64,000 nt of DNA from Paludibacter sp. (GTDB taxonomy: Bacteria; Bacteroidota; Bacteroidia; Bacteroidales; Paludibacteraceae), in the NCBI GenBank assembly GCA_028690665.1, contig JAQVAV010000004.1:62001-126000 (forward strand). The letters run 5' to 3'. The notes beneath the pieces were generated by a model. It was not told the origin of the DNA. It made no database searches and was given only the letters and a program-made list of their open reading frames with translations. Every line of letters begins with the position of its first letter. Position 1 is the stretch's first letter. Of the stretch, positions 28,800-36,646 are shown one piece after another. Made by a program: the position numbers and the translations under genes.

Positions 28800-31388
28800 A
28801 TGAACTTTAACAATTTTACAATCAAATCGCAGGAAGCCGTACAGCAGGCGGTAGATCTCGTACAGAGTAACGGACAGCAGGTGGTGGAAACTCCGCATCT
28901 GTTCAAAGGCGTGATGCTGAAAGGTGAAGATGTAACACAGTTTCTGTTTGGCAAACTAGGCGTAAACGCCACTACATTGTCCTCTGTAGTTGACAATATG
29001 ATAGCCGGTTTCCCGAAAGTTTCGGGGGGAGAACCATATCTGAGCCGTGAAACGAACAGTGTATTGCAGAAAGCCGTTGACAAATCATCCAAATCGGGCG
29101 ACCAATTCGTTTCGCTCGAATATATATTGCTGGCCTTAGTGGCCGAAAAGAATCAGTTGACCAAAGTACTGAACGATGCGGGTGTTAACGAGAAAGCTTT
29201 ACAGGAGGCTATTGATGAACTTCGTAAAGGCTCGAAAGTAAACTCGGCATCGGCAGAAGATAACTATAACTCACTGGAAAAATATGCCATTAATCTGAAC
29301 GAGCAGGCCCGTTCGGGTAAACTCGACCCAGTGATTGGCCGTGATGAGGAAATTCGTCGTGTATTGCAAATTTTGAGCCGGCGTACCAAAAACAACCCGA
29401 TTCTGATTGGTGAACCCGGTACCGGTAAAACTGCCATTGCCGAAGGTTTGGCCCATCGTATCATTCGTGGTGACGTACCGGAAAACCTGAAATCGAAACA
29501 GATTTTTTCGCTTGACATGGGCGCATTGGTTGCCGGAGCAAAATACAAAGGTGAATTTGAGGAACGGTTGAAATCCGTAGTTAATGAGGTAATTAAAGCC
29601 AATGGTGAAATCATTTTGTTTATCGATGAAATACACACATTGGTAGGCGCCGGCAAAGGCGAAGGAGCCATGGACGCTGCCAATATTCTGAAACCGGCTC
29701 TGGCTCGTGGCGAATTACGGTCTATCGGTGCAACTACTTTGGATGAGTATCAAAAATATTTCGAAAAAGATAAAGCACTCGAACGTCGTTTCCAGATTGT
29801 GATGGTGAACGAGCCGGATATTCCGAGCTCCATCTCCATTCTGCGTGGTTTGAAGGAACGTTATGAAAATCATCACAAAGTACGTATCAAAGACGATGCT
29901 ATTATTGCCGCCGTCGAACTTTCGAGCAGGTATATTACCGATCGTTTTTTGCCAGATAAAGCCATCGACCTGATGGATGAAGCCGCAGCAAAACTTCGTC
30001 TGGAAGTAGATTCTGTTCCGGAGGAGCTGGATGTTATCGAACGAAACACCAAACAGTTGGAAATCGAACGTGAGGCTATCAAACGTGAAAACGACACGAA
30101 AAAACTTGAGCAGCTGAATGCCGAAATTGCCAACCTGAAAGAAGACAGCAAGGTAATGCGTGCCAAATGGTCGAGCGAGAAGTCGCTGATTGATAAAATC
30201 CAACAGGCCAAAATCGAAATTGAAAACCTGAAATATCAGGCTGATAAAGCCGAACGCGAAGGCGATTACGGTAAAGTTGCGGAAATTCGTTACGGTAAAA
30301 TAAAATCTATCGAATCGCAAATTGCCGAATATCAGTCCGAACTGGCAACTATGCAGGGCGGTAATGCCATGATTAAGGAAGAAGTGGACAGCGAAGATAT
30401 TGCCGATGTGGTAAGCCGCTGGACAGGAATCCCCGTAAAAAAGATGCTGCAAAGTGAAAAAGAAAAACTGCTTCATCTTGAAGATGAACTCCACAAACGG
30501 GTGGTTGGTCAGGACGAAGCCATCCAGGCAGTTGCTGATGCTGTTCGTCGTAGTCGTGCCGGCTTGCAGGATCCACGTCGACCAATCGGTTCGTTTATCT
30601 TCCTCGGTACAACCGGTGTGGGTAAAACCGAATTAGCCAAAGCGTTGGCCGAATATCTGTTCGACGACGAAAATATGATGACGCGTATTGATATGAGCGA
30701 ATATCAGGAAAAATTCTCTGTGACCCGGCTTATCGGTTCGCCTCCGGGATATGTAGGTTACGACGAAGGTGGCCAGTTGACCGAAGCCATCCGCCGGAAA
30801 CCGTATTCCGTAGTGCTGTTCGATGAAATCGAAAAAGCGCATCCCGACGTATTCAATGTACTGTTACAGGTACTCGACGACGGTAGGCTAACCGATAACA
30901 AGGGACGTACAGTGAACTTTAAAAACACGATTATCATCATGACTTCGAACCTCGGTTCGTCATTGATTCGTGAGAATTTCGAAAAAATGAACGCTTCCAA
31001 CCATGACCAAATCATGGAACAGACACGTAATCAGGTTTTCGAAATGCTGAAACAAACCATTCGTCCAGAGTTTCTGAACCGTATTGACGAGCTGATTATG
31101 TTTGCACCGCTCGATGAATCACAAATTGAAGAAATCGTTCGTCTGCAAATATCGATGGTACAGAAAACCTTGAAAGAAAACGGCATAGAACTGCACATGA
31201 CCGAAGCTGCCATACGCTTCATTGCCGAAGAAGGTTTCGACCCTCAGTTTGGCGCTCGTCCTGTGAAACGTGCTATCCAGAAATACGTACTGAACGACTT
31301 GTCGAAACAGCTCATTGCCGGAACCGTTCACAGCAATGAAACCATTACGGTAGACTACGATGGAGAAAAATTAGTTTACAAAAATTAA
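28800..31388 (+). CDS. clpB: ClpB, ATP-dependent protein disaggregase
   Basis: The 862-residue protein is a full-length Hsp100 ClpB. It has the Clp N-domain (about 1-145), first AAA+ domain with Walker A GEPGTGKT (204-211) and Walker B ILFIDEIHTL, the long coiled-coil M-domain (about 400-525), second AAA+ domain with GTTGVGKT (603-610) and a C-terminal D2-small domain. ClpB rescues aggregated proteins in the cytoplasm with DnaK/DnaJ/GrpE. No ClpP-binding loop is expected or seen. Its higher G+C and smooth codon use mark it as a strongly expressed core gene, unlike the flanking A/T-rich defence genes. It is monocistronic, closed by the terminator at 31,415. Confidence 0.98.
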   Translation: MNFNNFTIKSQEAVQQAVDLVQSNGQQVVETPHLFKGVMLKGEDVTQFLFGKLGVNATTLSSVVDNMIAGFPKVSGGEPYLSRETNSVLQKAVDKSSKSGDQFVSLEYILLALVAEKNQLTKVLNDAGVNEKALQEAIDELRKGSKVNSASAEDNYNSLEKYAINLNEQARSGKLDPVIGRDEEIRRVLQILSRRTKNNPILIGEPGTGKTAIAEGLAHRIIRGDVPENLKSKQIFSLDMGALVAGAKYKGEFEERLKSVVNEVIKANGEIILFIDEIHTLVGAGKGEGAMDAANILKPALARGELRSIGATTLDEYQKYFEKDKALERRFQIVMVNEPDIPSSISILRGLKERYENHHKVRIKDDAIIAAVELSSRYITDRFLPDKAIDLMDEAAAKLRLEVDSVPEELDVIERNTKQLEIEREAIKRENDTKKLEQLNAEIANLKEDSKVMRAKWSSEKSLIDKIQQAKIEIENLKYQADKAEREGDYGKVAEIRYGKIKSIESQIAEYQSELATMQGGNAMIKEEVDSEDIADVVSRWTGIPVKKMLQSEKEKLLHLEDELHKRVVGQDEAIQAVADAVRRSRAGLQDPRRPIGSFIFLGTTGVGKTELAKALAEYLFDDENMMTRIDMSEYQEKFSVTRLIGSPPGYVGYDEGGQLTEAIRRKPYSVVLFDEIEKAHPDVFNVLLQVLDDGRLTDNKGRTVNFKNTIIIMTSNLGSSLIRENFEKMNASNHDQIMEQTRNQVFEMLKQTIRPEFLNRIDELIMFAPLDESQIEEIVRLQISMVQKTLKENGIELHMTEAAIRFIAEEGFDPQFGARPVKRAIQKYVLNDLSKQLIAGTVHSNETITVDYDGEKLVYKN

Positions 31389-31414
31389 ATTTCGCCCCTA
31401 CCCTAAAAAAAATA

Positions 31415-31453
31415 AAAACCCGGAGTGTAACTAAATGTTGTACTCCGGGTTTT
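31415..31453. terminator. Bidirectional hairpin terminator between clpB and rloB
   Basis: AAAACCCGGAGT (31,415-31,426) pairs with ACTCCGGGTTTT (31,442-31,453), with a U-rich tail on both strands. It separates convergent clpB (+) and the RloB gene (-). Its core resembles the hairpin at 37,668-37,706. Confidence 0.8.
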
Positions 31454-31479
31454 GTTTTATCAAATAATATAAGTCAAGC

Positions 31480-32058
31480 TTATTTTCTAAAGATGTCGAA
31501 AGCTTTGAAAATATTGGAATAAGATTCCCCTGTTTTTCCAAACTTTCGAGCTCTCTCAATTGCAATTTCTAATTGCTCATTAGCACATAAATCCGACACC
31601 CATTTTTCTTTTTCAAGATATACTGTAGATTTCCTATAATCTAATAAAAATAAAGACAACTCATCTTCTACGGAATTAGCATTATTATAATACTTGTTCG
31701 TGTTTTGGTAATGCAATAAAAACCAATATTCAATTGCGGGCAAACTATCACAAAAAATCACATTTTCTTTTTTATTATATTTTTTGAACAGAGCCGTTAG
31801 TTTTTTCTTTTCAGCCTCTACTCGTTCAGAAACATCTGTGTCAAAAACACAAATTGCGATGCCACCCCCTGCAACAACTTCTGCTATTTTCCGATCCATA
31901 TCTTTGAGCGATGTCGTTCCAAAGTAGTAAGGCTTCAAAATATATTTATAACCATAGATACTACGAATATGCTTAAAATAATACTGTTCGGTCATTCCCT
32001 CACCGATCAATGTTATTAACGGAGCCTTTTGCTTACGATTTGAAACAGGCCTGCCCAT
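31480..32058 (-). CDS. rloB: RloB-family TOPRIM-like protein, partner of the adjacent ATPase
   Basis: The 192-residue protein shows the RloB pattern (PF13707): LIGEGMTEQYYF near residue 17 (Glu20, Glu24), VFDTD at 71-75 (Asp73, Asp75), and PAIEYWFLLHY at 107-117. The first acid plus the D-x-D correspond to a TOPRIM-type metal site, so a nuclease activity is plausible but not shown. Rlo genes were first noted as R-linked ORFs in type I restriction loci, and ATPase plus TOPRIM-like pairs such as OLD/Gabija and PARIS (AriA/AriB) defend against phage. Four bp separate it from the ATPase gene upstream, so the two form one transcriptional unit and presumably one complex. Length is usual for the family. 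Confidence 0.8.
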   Translation of the reverse strand: MGRPVSNRKQKAPLITLIGEGMTEQYYFKHIRSIYGYKYILKPYYFGTTSLKDMDRKIAEVVAGGGIAICVFDTDVSERVEAEKKKLTALFKKYNKKENVIFCDSLPAIEYWFLLHYQNTNKYYNNANSVEDELSLFLLDYRKSTVYLEKEKWVSDLCANEQLEIAIERARKFGKTGESYSNIFKAFDIFRK

Positions 32059-32062
32059 TGAT

Positions 32063-33355
32063 TCAAAGATTTATTTGAGGTATCGCTCCAAACCGACCTT
32101 GCCGATAAGCTTTTTGAAGAGACGATATACGATTTAACCCGCTAAACTCTACTAATGAATACAACTCGGTTGCTCCGGCTTGATTTTTTTCCGTAAACCA
32201 AACAGAATCTTTTCTAAACAATTCATCAACTTCATTCAATAATGGATCATAATGAGTAGTTATTAATAATTGAGCCCGATTACCTTTTTGCTCGAGAAAG
32301 TTTTTCAGAACATAAAAAACTAATTGAGGATGAAGAGACGCCTCAATTTCATCTACAATCAACAAAGCATCTTTTTGTAATGCTGTAAAAATACCTGCTT
32401 CAAGTCCGGTTATTTGTCGAGTACCATCTGACTGTAATCCTTCTGATATAATGTACTTTTCTACACCTCGATCATTTATTACTGTGTGTTCAAAATCAGT
32501 TCGGATATTAGTTAATGAATTATCTGTTCTAAGCTGCTCTTTTTGATCTTCCGATATTTTTTCCGATTTCAAAAAAACATCAATAAATTCCGGAGGAATG
32601 TTCTGCTTCTCTATTCGGGTGTCGATTGCCGTTATATTGAAATCTGCTTCTTTTATAAATTCCAAAATATAAGATTTTAGTTTTTTATTTTTCTGTATTT
32701 CTTCTTCCGCAAATTCAAACATATTTGTTTTGGGGGCAATAACAGGAAGTGTTTGTTGCTTCATCCAATCTCTTGCAGCATCAATTCTAGGTAACAATAC
32801 GTTCACCTGATTACGTGCCGCAAAAAACGACATGTTAGGTAAACACTTAATATTTATTTCTTCTTTGGCTACTGAACTTATTTTTACCACTGATGAATTA
32901 AAATTAACTACTGAAATATTACTCTCTACTCCACGATCAAAGAGTAATGTTGGTTGCACACTGTTATAAAAATACAACTTCTCATTTATCACCTTATGTT
33001 CATCCAATTCAAGGTAGTACCAATACTTTACCCCTTCAACATAAAACTTAAGAGAAAACACGGATGGTTGGGTGGGTGTAGCTTTATCTAATTTAAAAGG
33101 TACCGTCTCTGTTTCATCGTTGATGTTTTTTTTTACATCAAACCAAAAATCACGTAAAAACTGAATGGCATATAATAGATTCGACTTACCGGATGCATTA
33201 GCTCCATAAATCATGGCAAATCGCAGAAGTCTGACCCCGGGTGCAACTTCTACAATCTGATAGTCTTCGAACGTTGTATCTTTAGTTGCTTCAAAACTGA
33301 AGGTAACTTCCTCTTTGAAGGAGAGAAAGTTTGTTATTTTTAATTCTTGTATCAT
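32063..33355 (-). CDS. RloA-like AAA15/AAA21 (ABC-type) ATPase of a two-gene defence module
   Basis: I take the ATG at 33,355 (430 residues), which opens the family start MIQELKITNFLSFKEEVTF; a longer reading to 33,496 would add 47 A/T-rich residues overlapping the STING gene. It is an ABC/SMC-like ATPase: Walker A GANASGKS at 51-58, signature-like SDGTRQ at 309-314, Walker B LLIVDE at 331-336 with catalytic Glu336, and switch His at ITTHYD (His368). Such ATPases in OLD, PARIS and RloAB sense or regulate an attached nuclease. The RloB partner follows after 4 bp. A gap of 103 bp and a likely promoter separate it from the CBASS genes, so it may be an independent module placed beside them. Confidence 0.85.
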   Translation of the reverse strand: MIQELKITNFLSFKEEVTFSFEATKDTTFEDYQIVEVAPGVRLLRFAMIYGANASGKSNLLYAIQFLRDFWFDVKKNINDETETVPFKLDKATPTQPSVFSLKFYVEGVKYWYYLELDEHKVINEKLYFYNSVQPTLLFDRGVESNISVVNFNSSVVKISSVAKEEINIKCLPNMSFFAARNQVNVLLPRIDAARDWMKQQTLPVIAPKTNMFEFAEEEIQKNKKLKSYILEFIKEADFNITAIDTRIEKQNIPPEFIDVFLKSEKISEDQKEQLRTDNSLTNIRTDFEHTVINDRGVEKYIISEGLQSDGTRQITGLEAGIFTALQKDALLIVDEIEASLHPQLVFYVLKNFLEQKGNRAQLLITTHYDPLLNEVDELFRKDSVWFTEKNQAGATELYSLVEFSGLNRISSLQKAYRQGRFGAIPQINL

Positions 33356-33378
33356 TGTTGTCTGACTTTTTGAGTTCG

Positions 33379-33386
33379 CAAAAGTA
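33379..33386 (-). promoter_or_regulatory. Candidate promoter of the RloA/RloB pair
   Basis: Minus-strand TACTTTTG matches TAnnTTTG exactly and lies about 24 nt ahead of the ATG at 33,355, giving a short leader. A TTG sits 16 nt upstream, closer than the usual 19-21, so the -33 element is weak. If real, the ATPase pair is not simply the tail of the CBASS operon. Confidence 0.45.
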
Positions 33387-33458
33387 ACAATAAAAACTCG
33401 GACAATGTTTGTTTTATTTTTATTTTTTGAGCATAAACAGCTATTTTTAAAAATAGAA

Positions 33459-34331
33459 TTAAATATAAATAACTTCAAAATTGTTTTTGTAAACATTTTG
33501 TTTGACTATTAGTACATCTAAAGTACCTTTAAAGTTTCTCAGCTCATGTTTAATCCATTCTTCTTTTTCTACATTAATTCCAAATTCCACAGGTGGAACA
33601 AAATAATCAATTAGGTTATTAATAGTCTGTAGAGTAGTCGGGATATCCCAATAATACGATTCGCAATCAATATATTTATATACTACAGGACGCTCTTCAT
33701 TTGTATGATTACTTGGATTTTCATGTTTATATTTTGTTATTTGAGCGTCAATGTCAGTGATATTTTGTGGTATTATGATTTTTAGTTTGAATTCAGGTTC
33801 AGCTTCATAATGCTTTTTAGCAAATTTAAGAATAAAGTTCTCAAAATACCCAAAAGCTAATGCAGCGGATGGGAGTGGTTTTAGATTATAGCTTTTTTCT
33901 GTTTTTTTTATTTCAGATATTATTTCCTGAATTTTGTGTTGTAAGTTCTTTTTACCGTATTTAACAACAGTAACTCCGTTGTAATCTGACGGCAATCCAA
34001 TTTTGTCATGTGTTATTAGAAATGCTCTTTGCAAACCTAAACTCCCCAAAAAAAGACCCATTTCAAATAACACATTATCTCTCATACTTCTATACATTTG
34101 TAAGCGCTTTAAACTTATATCATCATTTGATGCTACCATTATTCCATAGTCATATTTTCGGGATGCTTTAACAAGGCACTCCAAGGTGCTTTTATTGTGA
34201 GAGAAAACTTTACCATCTTTCCATGTCTCACACTCTATCCAGTCACCTAACTCTGTGTTTATTTCATCTCTGATTTGTTCCGCTATTACGTATCCTTCGG
34301 TTGATGAGCCGATAAAGATTTTTCTTTTCAT
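33459..34331 (-). CDS. TIR-like/STING fusion, effector of a CBASS system
   Basis: Residues 1-145 match the TIR-like predicted nucleotide-binding family (PF10137, Cap12-type): FIGSS at 6-10, ETWKDGKVF, RDNVLFEMGLF at 84-94 with Glu90 as likely NADase catalytic residue, and LPSDYNG at 113-119. Residues about 155-290 look like a prokaryotic STING domain: ALAFGYFENFI, FKLKIIIPQNI and ERPVVYKYID fit its first helix and core strands. In characterised TIR-STING proteins (such as that of Sphingobacterium faecium) cyclic di-GMP makes the protein polymerise and the TIR domain destroys NAD+, killing infected cells. The start overlaps the E2-like gene stop by 4 bp (ATGA), so translation is coupled. No transmembrane segment is present. 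The STING call rests on motif resemblance and context. Confidence 0.78.
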   Translation of the reverse strand: MKRKIFIGSSTEGYVIAEQIRDEINTELGDWIECETWKDGKVFSHNKSTLECLVKASRKYDYGIMVASNDDISLKRLQMYRSMRDNVLFEMGLFLGSLGLQRAFLITHDKIGLPSDYNGVTVVKYGKKNLQHKIQEIISEIKKTEKSYNLKPLPSAALAFGYFENFILKFAKKHYEAEPEFKLKIIIPQNITDIDAQITKYKHENPSNHTNEERPVVYKYIDCESYYWDIPTTLQTINNLIDYFVPPVEFGINVEKEEWIKHELRNFKGTLDVLIVKQNVYKNNFEVIYI

Positions 34332-34963
34332 AGTAAAAATATTCGTTTTAAATCATTCATAACTTTTTCTTTTCCTAACATTTGTAATTTTTCTTCTATT
34401 GGCAAGTGACAATGTTTGAACTTTTTGCCACTTCCACAGTAACATTTATGATTCCTTTCAAATTTTCCTTTAGTAAAGCAGTTTATAACACATGTTTTCC
34501 AGAAATTTATATCATGACTTCCAAATAAATCTGAATAGAACATCTTTATTCCATACAACCCGTGAGGATACTCATTCAAATAATGACCAGTCGCTTTCCT
34601 GTAAATTTGATTTGCAAAATATGGGATAACGATCTTTTCAACAAAGTGAATTAGAATTATTCCATAGTGACAATCAATCAACTCTTTTTGCTCCACTGTT
34701 AAACAGCAGGAGTTATCATCGTATTTATGCCAATCTGCTTCTATAGGAATATCACCACCCACCTCATATACTTTTGGATATCTATAAGGGAATGTTGATG
34801 TCGAATGAATCTCAATCGAAAAAGAGCCAGCAATACGTCCTAAATCATCAGGTATATTCAGTATTCCTTTTAAATATCCTGACCCATCTGTTTTTTTTCT
34901 TATCGACAGGTCGGGATATTTTTCGATTACACTTTGAAGCTCCAATTCAAACTGTTTATTCAT
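34328..34963 (-). CDS. E2-like (ubiquitin-conjugating fold) CBASS accessory protein with SEC-C zinc motif
   Basis: I choose the ATG at 34,963 (211 residues), one base after the CD-NTase stop; an ATG at 34,993 would overlap by 29 bp. The first 120 residues have the order of an E2 fold: strands around LKGILNI and GSFSIEIH, the E2-like FPYRYPKVY (58-66), and candidate catalytic cysteines Cys86-Cys87 in DDNSCCLTV behind His79. The C-terminus adds CYCGSGKKFKHCH (174-186), a SEC-C zinc-binding motif. E2-only proteins define short type II CBASS and act on the CD-NTase C-terminus to tune its activity. It lies between the CD-NTase and effector genes, the expected place. The pairing of E2-like fold with SEC-C is unusual. 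Confidence 0.68.
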   Translation of the reverse strand: MNKQFELELQSVIEKYPDLSIRKKTDGSGYLKGILNIPDDLGRIAGSFSIEIHSTSTFPYRYPKVYEVGGDIPIEADWHKYDDNSCCLTVEQKELIDCHYGIILIHFVEKIVIPYFANQIYRKATGHYLNEYPHGLYGIKMFYSDLFGSHDINFWKTCVINCFTKGKFERNHKCYCGSGKKFKHCHLPIEEKLQMLGKEKVMNDLKRIFLL

Positions 34964-34964
34964 G

Positions 34965-35906
34965 CTAAAAGTAATAAGGTTTTGAAGTTCCAATTGTCGA
35001 TTTCAGGTTAGATGAGTTAGTAGTTTCTTCATCTTCATCTTCATCTTTTCCATCCGGGAATCGGTCACCCAGATGTTTCTTCCAAAGTTTACTTGCCTTT
35101 AATTTATTCTTCTCGTCTATTGCCTTTTTAGCATCTTCAATAAACTTTGAAAGGTTATCCATGAAGTTAGCCTCTTTTGTTGACGGATAATTTAAAAACA
35201 AATCATCTTTCGGAGTAGTTGGAACAATACAACTGAACTCCTTTTTAAGATCGTTTTCTATTTCCACCAATAGAAATTTCAAGGCAACATCATCTCTTGA
35301 ATTTGATTGAAAATGTTTCATGGTTAATACTGTCATAGCTAAACCACTCGGCATATCTTGCCTTTTATGATCACACCATGATTTCAAATATTTGACCATG
35401 CGAACCATTTGATCGGATTTTACTCTTTTGAACTCTGTTACAAATTCTTTGGGGTCATCAATCTGAAAATTTGAGTTCTTTACAGCGAGATCTGGATGTT
35501 CATCAACATCGCTGTCAAACACAAAAACAGGTAGGTCAATATTATACCCTGCTTTGTAGTCTACTCTGATACATTTCTTTTTGTGCTCAGGTGTTGCATC
35601 TGTGGTACCATCTACTGCTGTTTTTACCCAAGACTGCAAAGTGGTTCCGGTTACATTGTCAGGATTTTCTTTAAAATATACACCATCATCCAAATCACAC
35701 GTATCATCTTTGGTTCTGATCAATGTTTTTAATTTATACGAACCTTGAATGAAGAAAGTAGGTTTGTATTTGGGATGATTTTTCAAAAAATAATCTCTAA
35801 TCTTTGTTCTGAGATGATTCTTTGATGTCATTAAAGAATCCATTTTAGTTGGAGTAACGTTTAATTCGTTATCGAACTGTTTAAATAATGAGTCGAGATT
35901 TGCCAT
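34965..35906 (-). CDS. CD-NTase, cyclic-oligonucleotide synthase of a CBASS system
   Basis: The ATG at 35,906 gives 313 residues (a TTG two codons upstream is less likely). It has the nucleotidyltransferase core of cGAS/DncV-like enzymes: FIQGSYKLKT near residue 55 (the GS motif), CDLDDGVYF near 75 (metal-binding acids) and YNIDLPVFVF near 125 (third acid), then a helical domain. Such enzymes make a cyclic di- or trinucleotide on infection that activates the effector; those paired with STING in published systems are CdnE-type and make cyclic di-GMP, but the product here is unknown. The C-terminus is an acidic linker ending SKPYYF, not the small residue used for conjugation in classic type II CBASS. 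It is the first gene of the operon. Confidence 0.85.
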   Translation of the reverse strand: MANLDSLFKQFDNELNVTPTKMDSLMTSKNHLRTKIRDYFLKNHPKYKPTFFIQGSYKLKTLIRTKDDTCDLDDGVYFKENPDNVTGTTLQSWVKTAVDGTTDATPEHKKKCIRVDYKAGYNIDLPVFVFDSDVDEHPDLAVKNSNFQIDDPKEFVTEFKRVKSDQMVRMVKYLKSWCDHKRQDMPSGLAMTVLTMKHFQSNSRDDVALKFLLVEIENDLKKEFSCIVPTTPKDDLFLNYPSTKEANFMDNLSKFIEDAKKAIDEKNKLKASKLWKKHLGDRFPDGKDEDEDEETTNSSNLKSTIGTSKPYYF

Positions 35907-36453
35907 AAGCAATAAAATTTAAATTATAATTTTGTTAGTTTTATCTCTTTTCATTAGAGACATATTATTGGAATCAATCATTGTGCCAAAATAAAATTCT
36001 AATTTCAATTTATACATATTATACGTAAAATATAAATATAAAATACATATTAAACATGATTTTATTTTGCAATATAGACATAATAACGGAAAAACTACAG
36101 AAACGAAAAACATAGCATCAACACAACAAATACCATATAAATAAAATTTAAGTGTATCAACACAACATCTTTTTATTATCTCAATCTTAAAAAAACAACA
36201 TGTCCTCATTTTATTTTTAAGAAAAAAGCTCTTCTCCCCCCACCCAATTCTTCATTCTGTGAGTTTTTTATATTTTGATTCTTCATATTTGAATAGTAAC
36301 TTTAAGTTGTGCTCCGTTTTTTTATCTTCTCCATTCACAGAATGAGTTAAAGTCACCCCCTGAGTTTCCTTATAAAACACATTCGGGACGCAACTTAAAA
36401 TCAAGTCCCAAATAATATTCACAAACAAATATTGTTTATTCATCTTAATTTTT
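35907..36453. other. A/T-rich gene-free spacer upstream of the CBASS operon
   Basis: About 550 bp without a supportable gene. It is strongly A/T-rich with many short A/T runs and one C-rich patch (CTCCCCCCACCC near 36,234). I find no exact TAnnTTTG box near the CD-NTase start, so the CBASS promoter remains unplaced. Two short minus-strand open frames here (35,919-36,209 and 36,252-36,443) have no recognisable features. Confidence 0.5.
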
Positions 36454-36461
36454 TATATTTG
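36454..36461 (+). promoter_or_regulatory. Candidate -7 box ahead of a small membrane peptide
   Basis: TATATTTG fits TAnnTTTG. A start 5-8 bases on would leave only about 7 nt before the ATG at 36,475, that is, a nearly leaderless message, or it could drive transcription through the 42-bp repeats into the DUF6261 gene. Confidence 0.35.
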
Positions 36462-36474
36462 CAAAGAACGGAAT

Positions 36475-36552
36475 ATGACTTCTGTGATATTTTTAATCGG
36501 AATCTTACTGTTGATTTTTCTCTGTTTACATTTTAAGTACCGCTTGATTTAA
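36475..36552 (+). CDS. Possible 25-residue membrane peptide
   Basis: The frame reads MTSVIFLIGILLLIFLCLHF followed by KYRLI and a stop: one hydrophobic helix with a positively charged end, the normal build of a single-pass small membrane protein. A good -7 box lies directly upstream. It sits between the CBASS operon (divergent) and the DUF6261 region. No relative is recognised. A/T-rich DNA makes hydrophobic codons common by chance, so this could be fortuitous. Confidence 0.35.
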   Translation: MTSVIFLIGILLLIFLCLHFKYRLI

Positions 36553-36646
36553 AAAAACATACTGTTTTTATAAGACTCTCCGAAATAAAAATCCTCAACA
36601 GACTTCAAATCCAAATTTTTGTTCACGGTCAACATGTTGCCTTTCA

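Noticed and set aside
29264-31331. Several long open frames opposite clpB
   Set aside because: They are antisense shadows of a strongly conserved coding sequence with biased codon use, and show no domains of their own.
33356-33496. 47-residue N-terminal extension of the RloA-like ATPase
   Set aside because: It would overlap the STING gene and a promoter box; the family start MIQELKITNFLSF lies at 33,355.
35919-36209. Minus-strand open frame of 96 codons rich in Cys, Phe and Tyr
   Set aside because: Its composition is that expected of translated A/T-rich noncoding DNA, and no start context is present.
36252-36443. Minus-strand open frame of 63 codons upstream of the CBASS operon
   Set aside because: No recognisable domain, no promoter box, and composition like the surrounding A/T-rich spacer. 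It could be real but cannot be supported.
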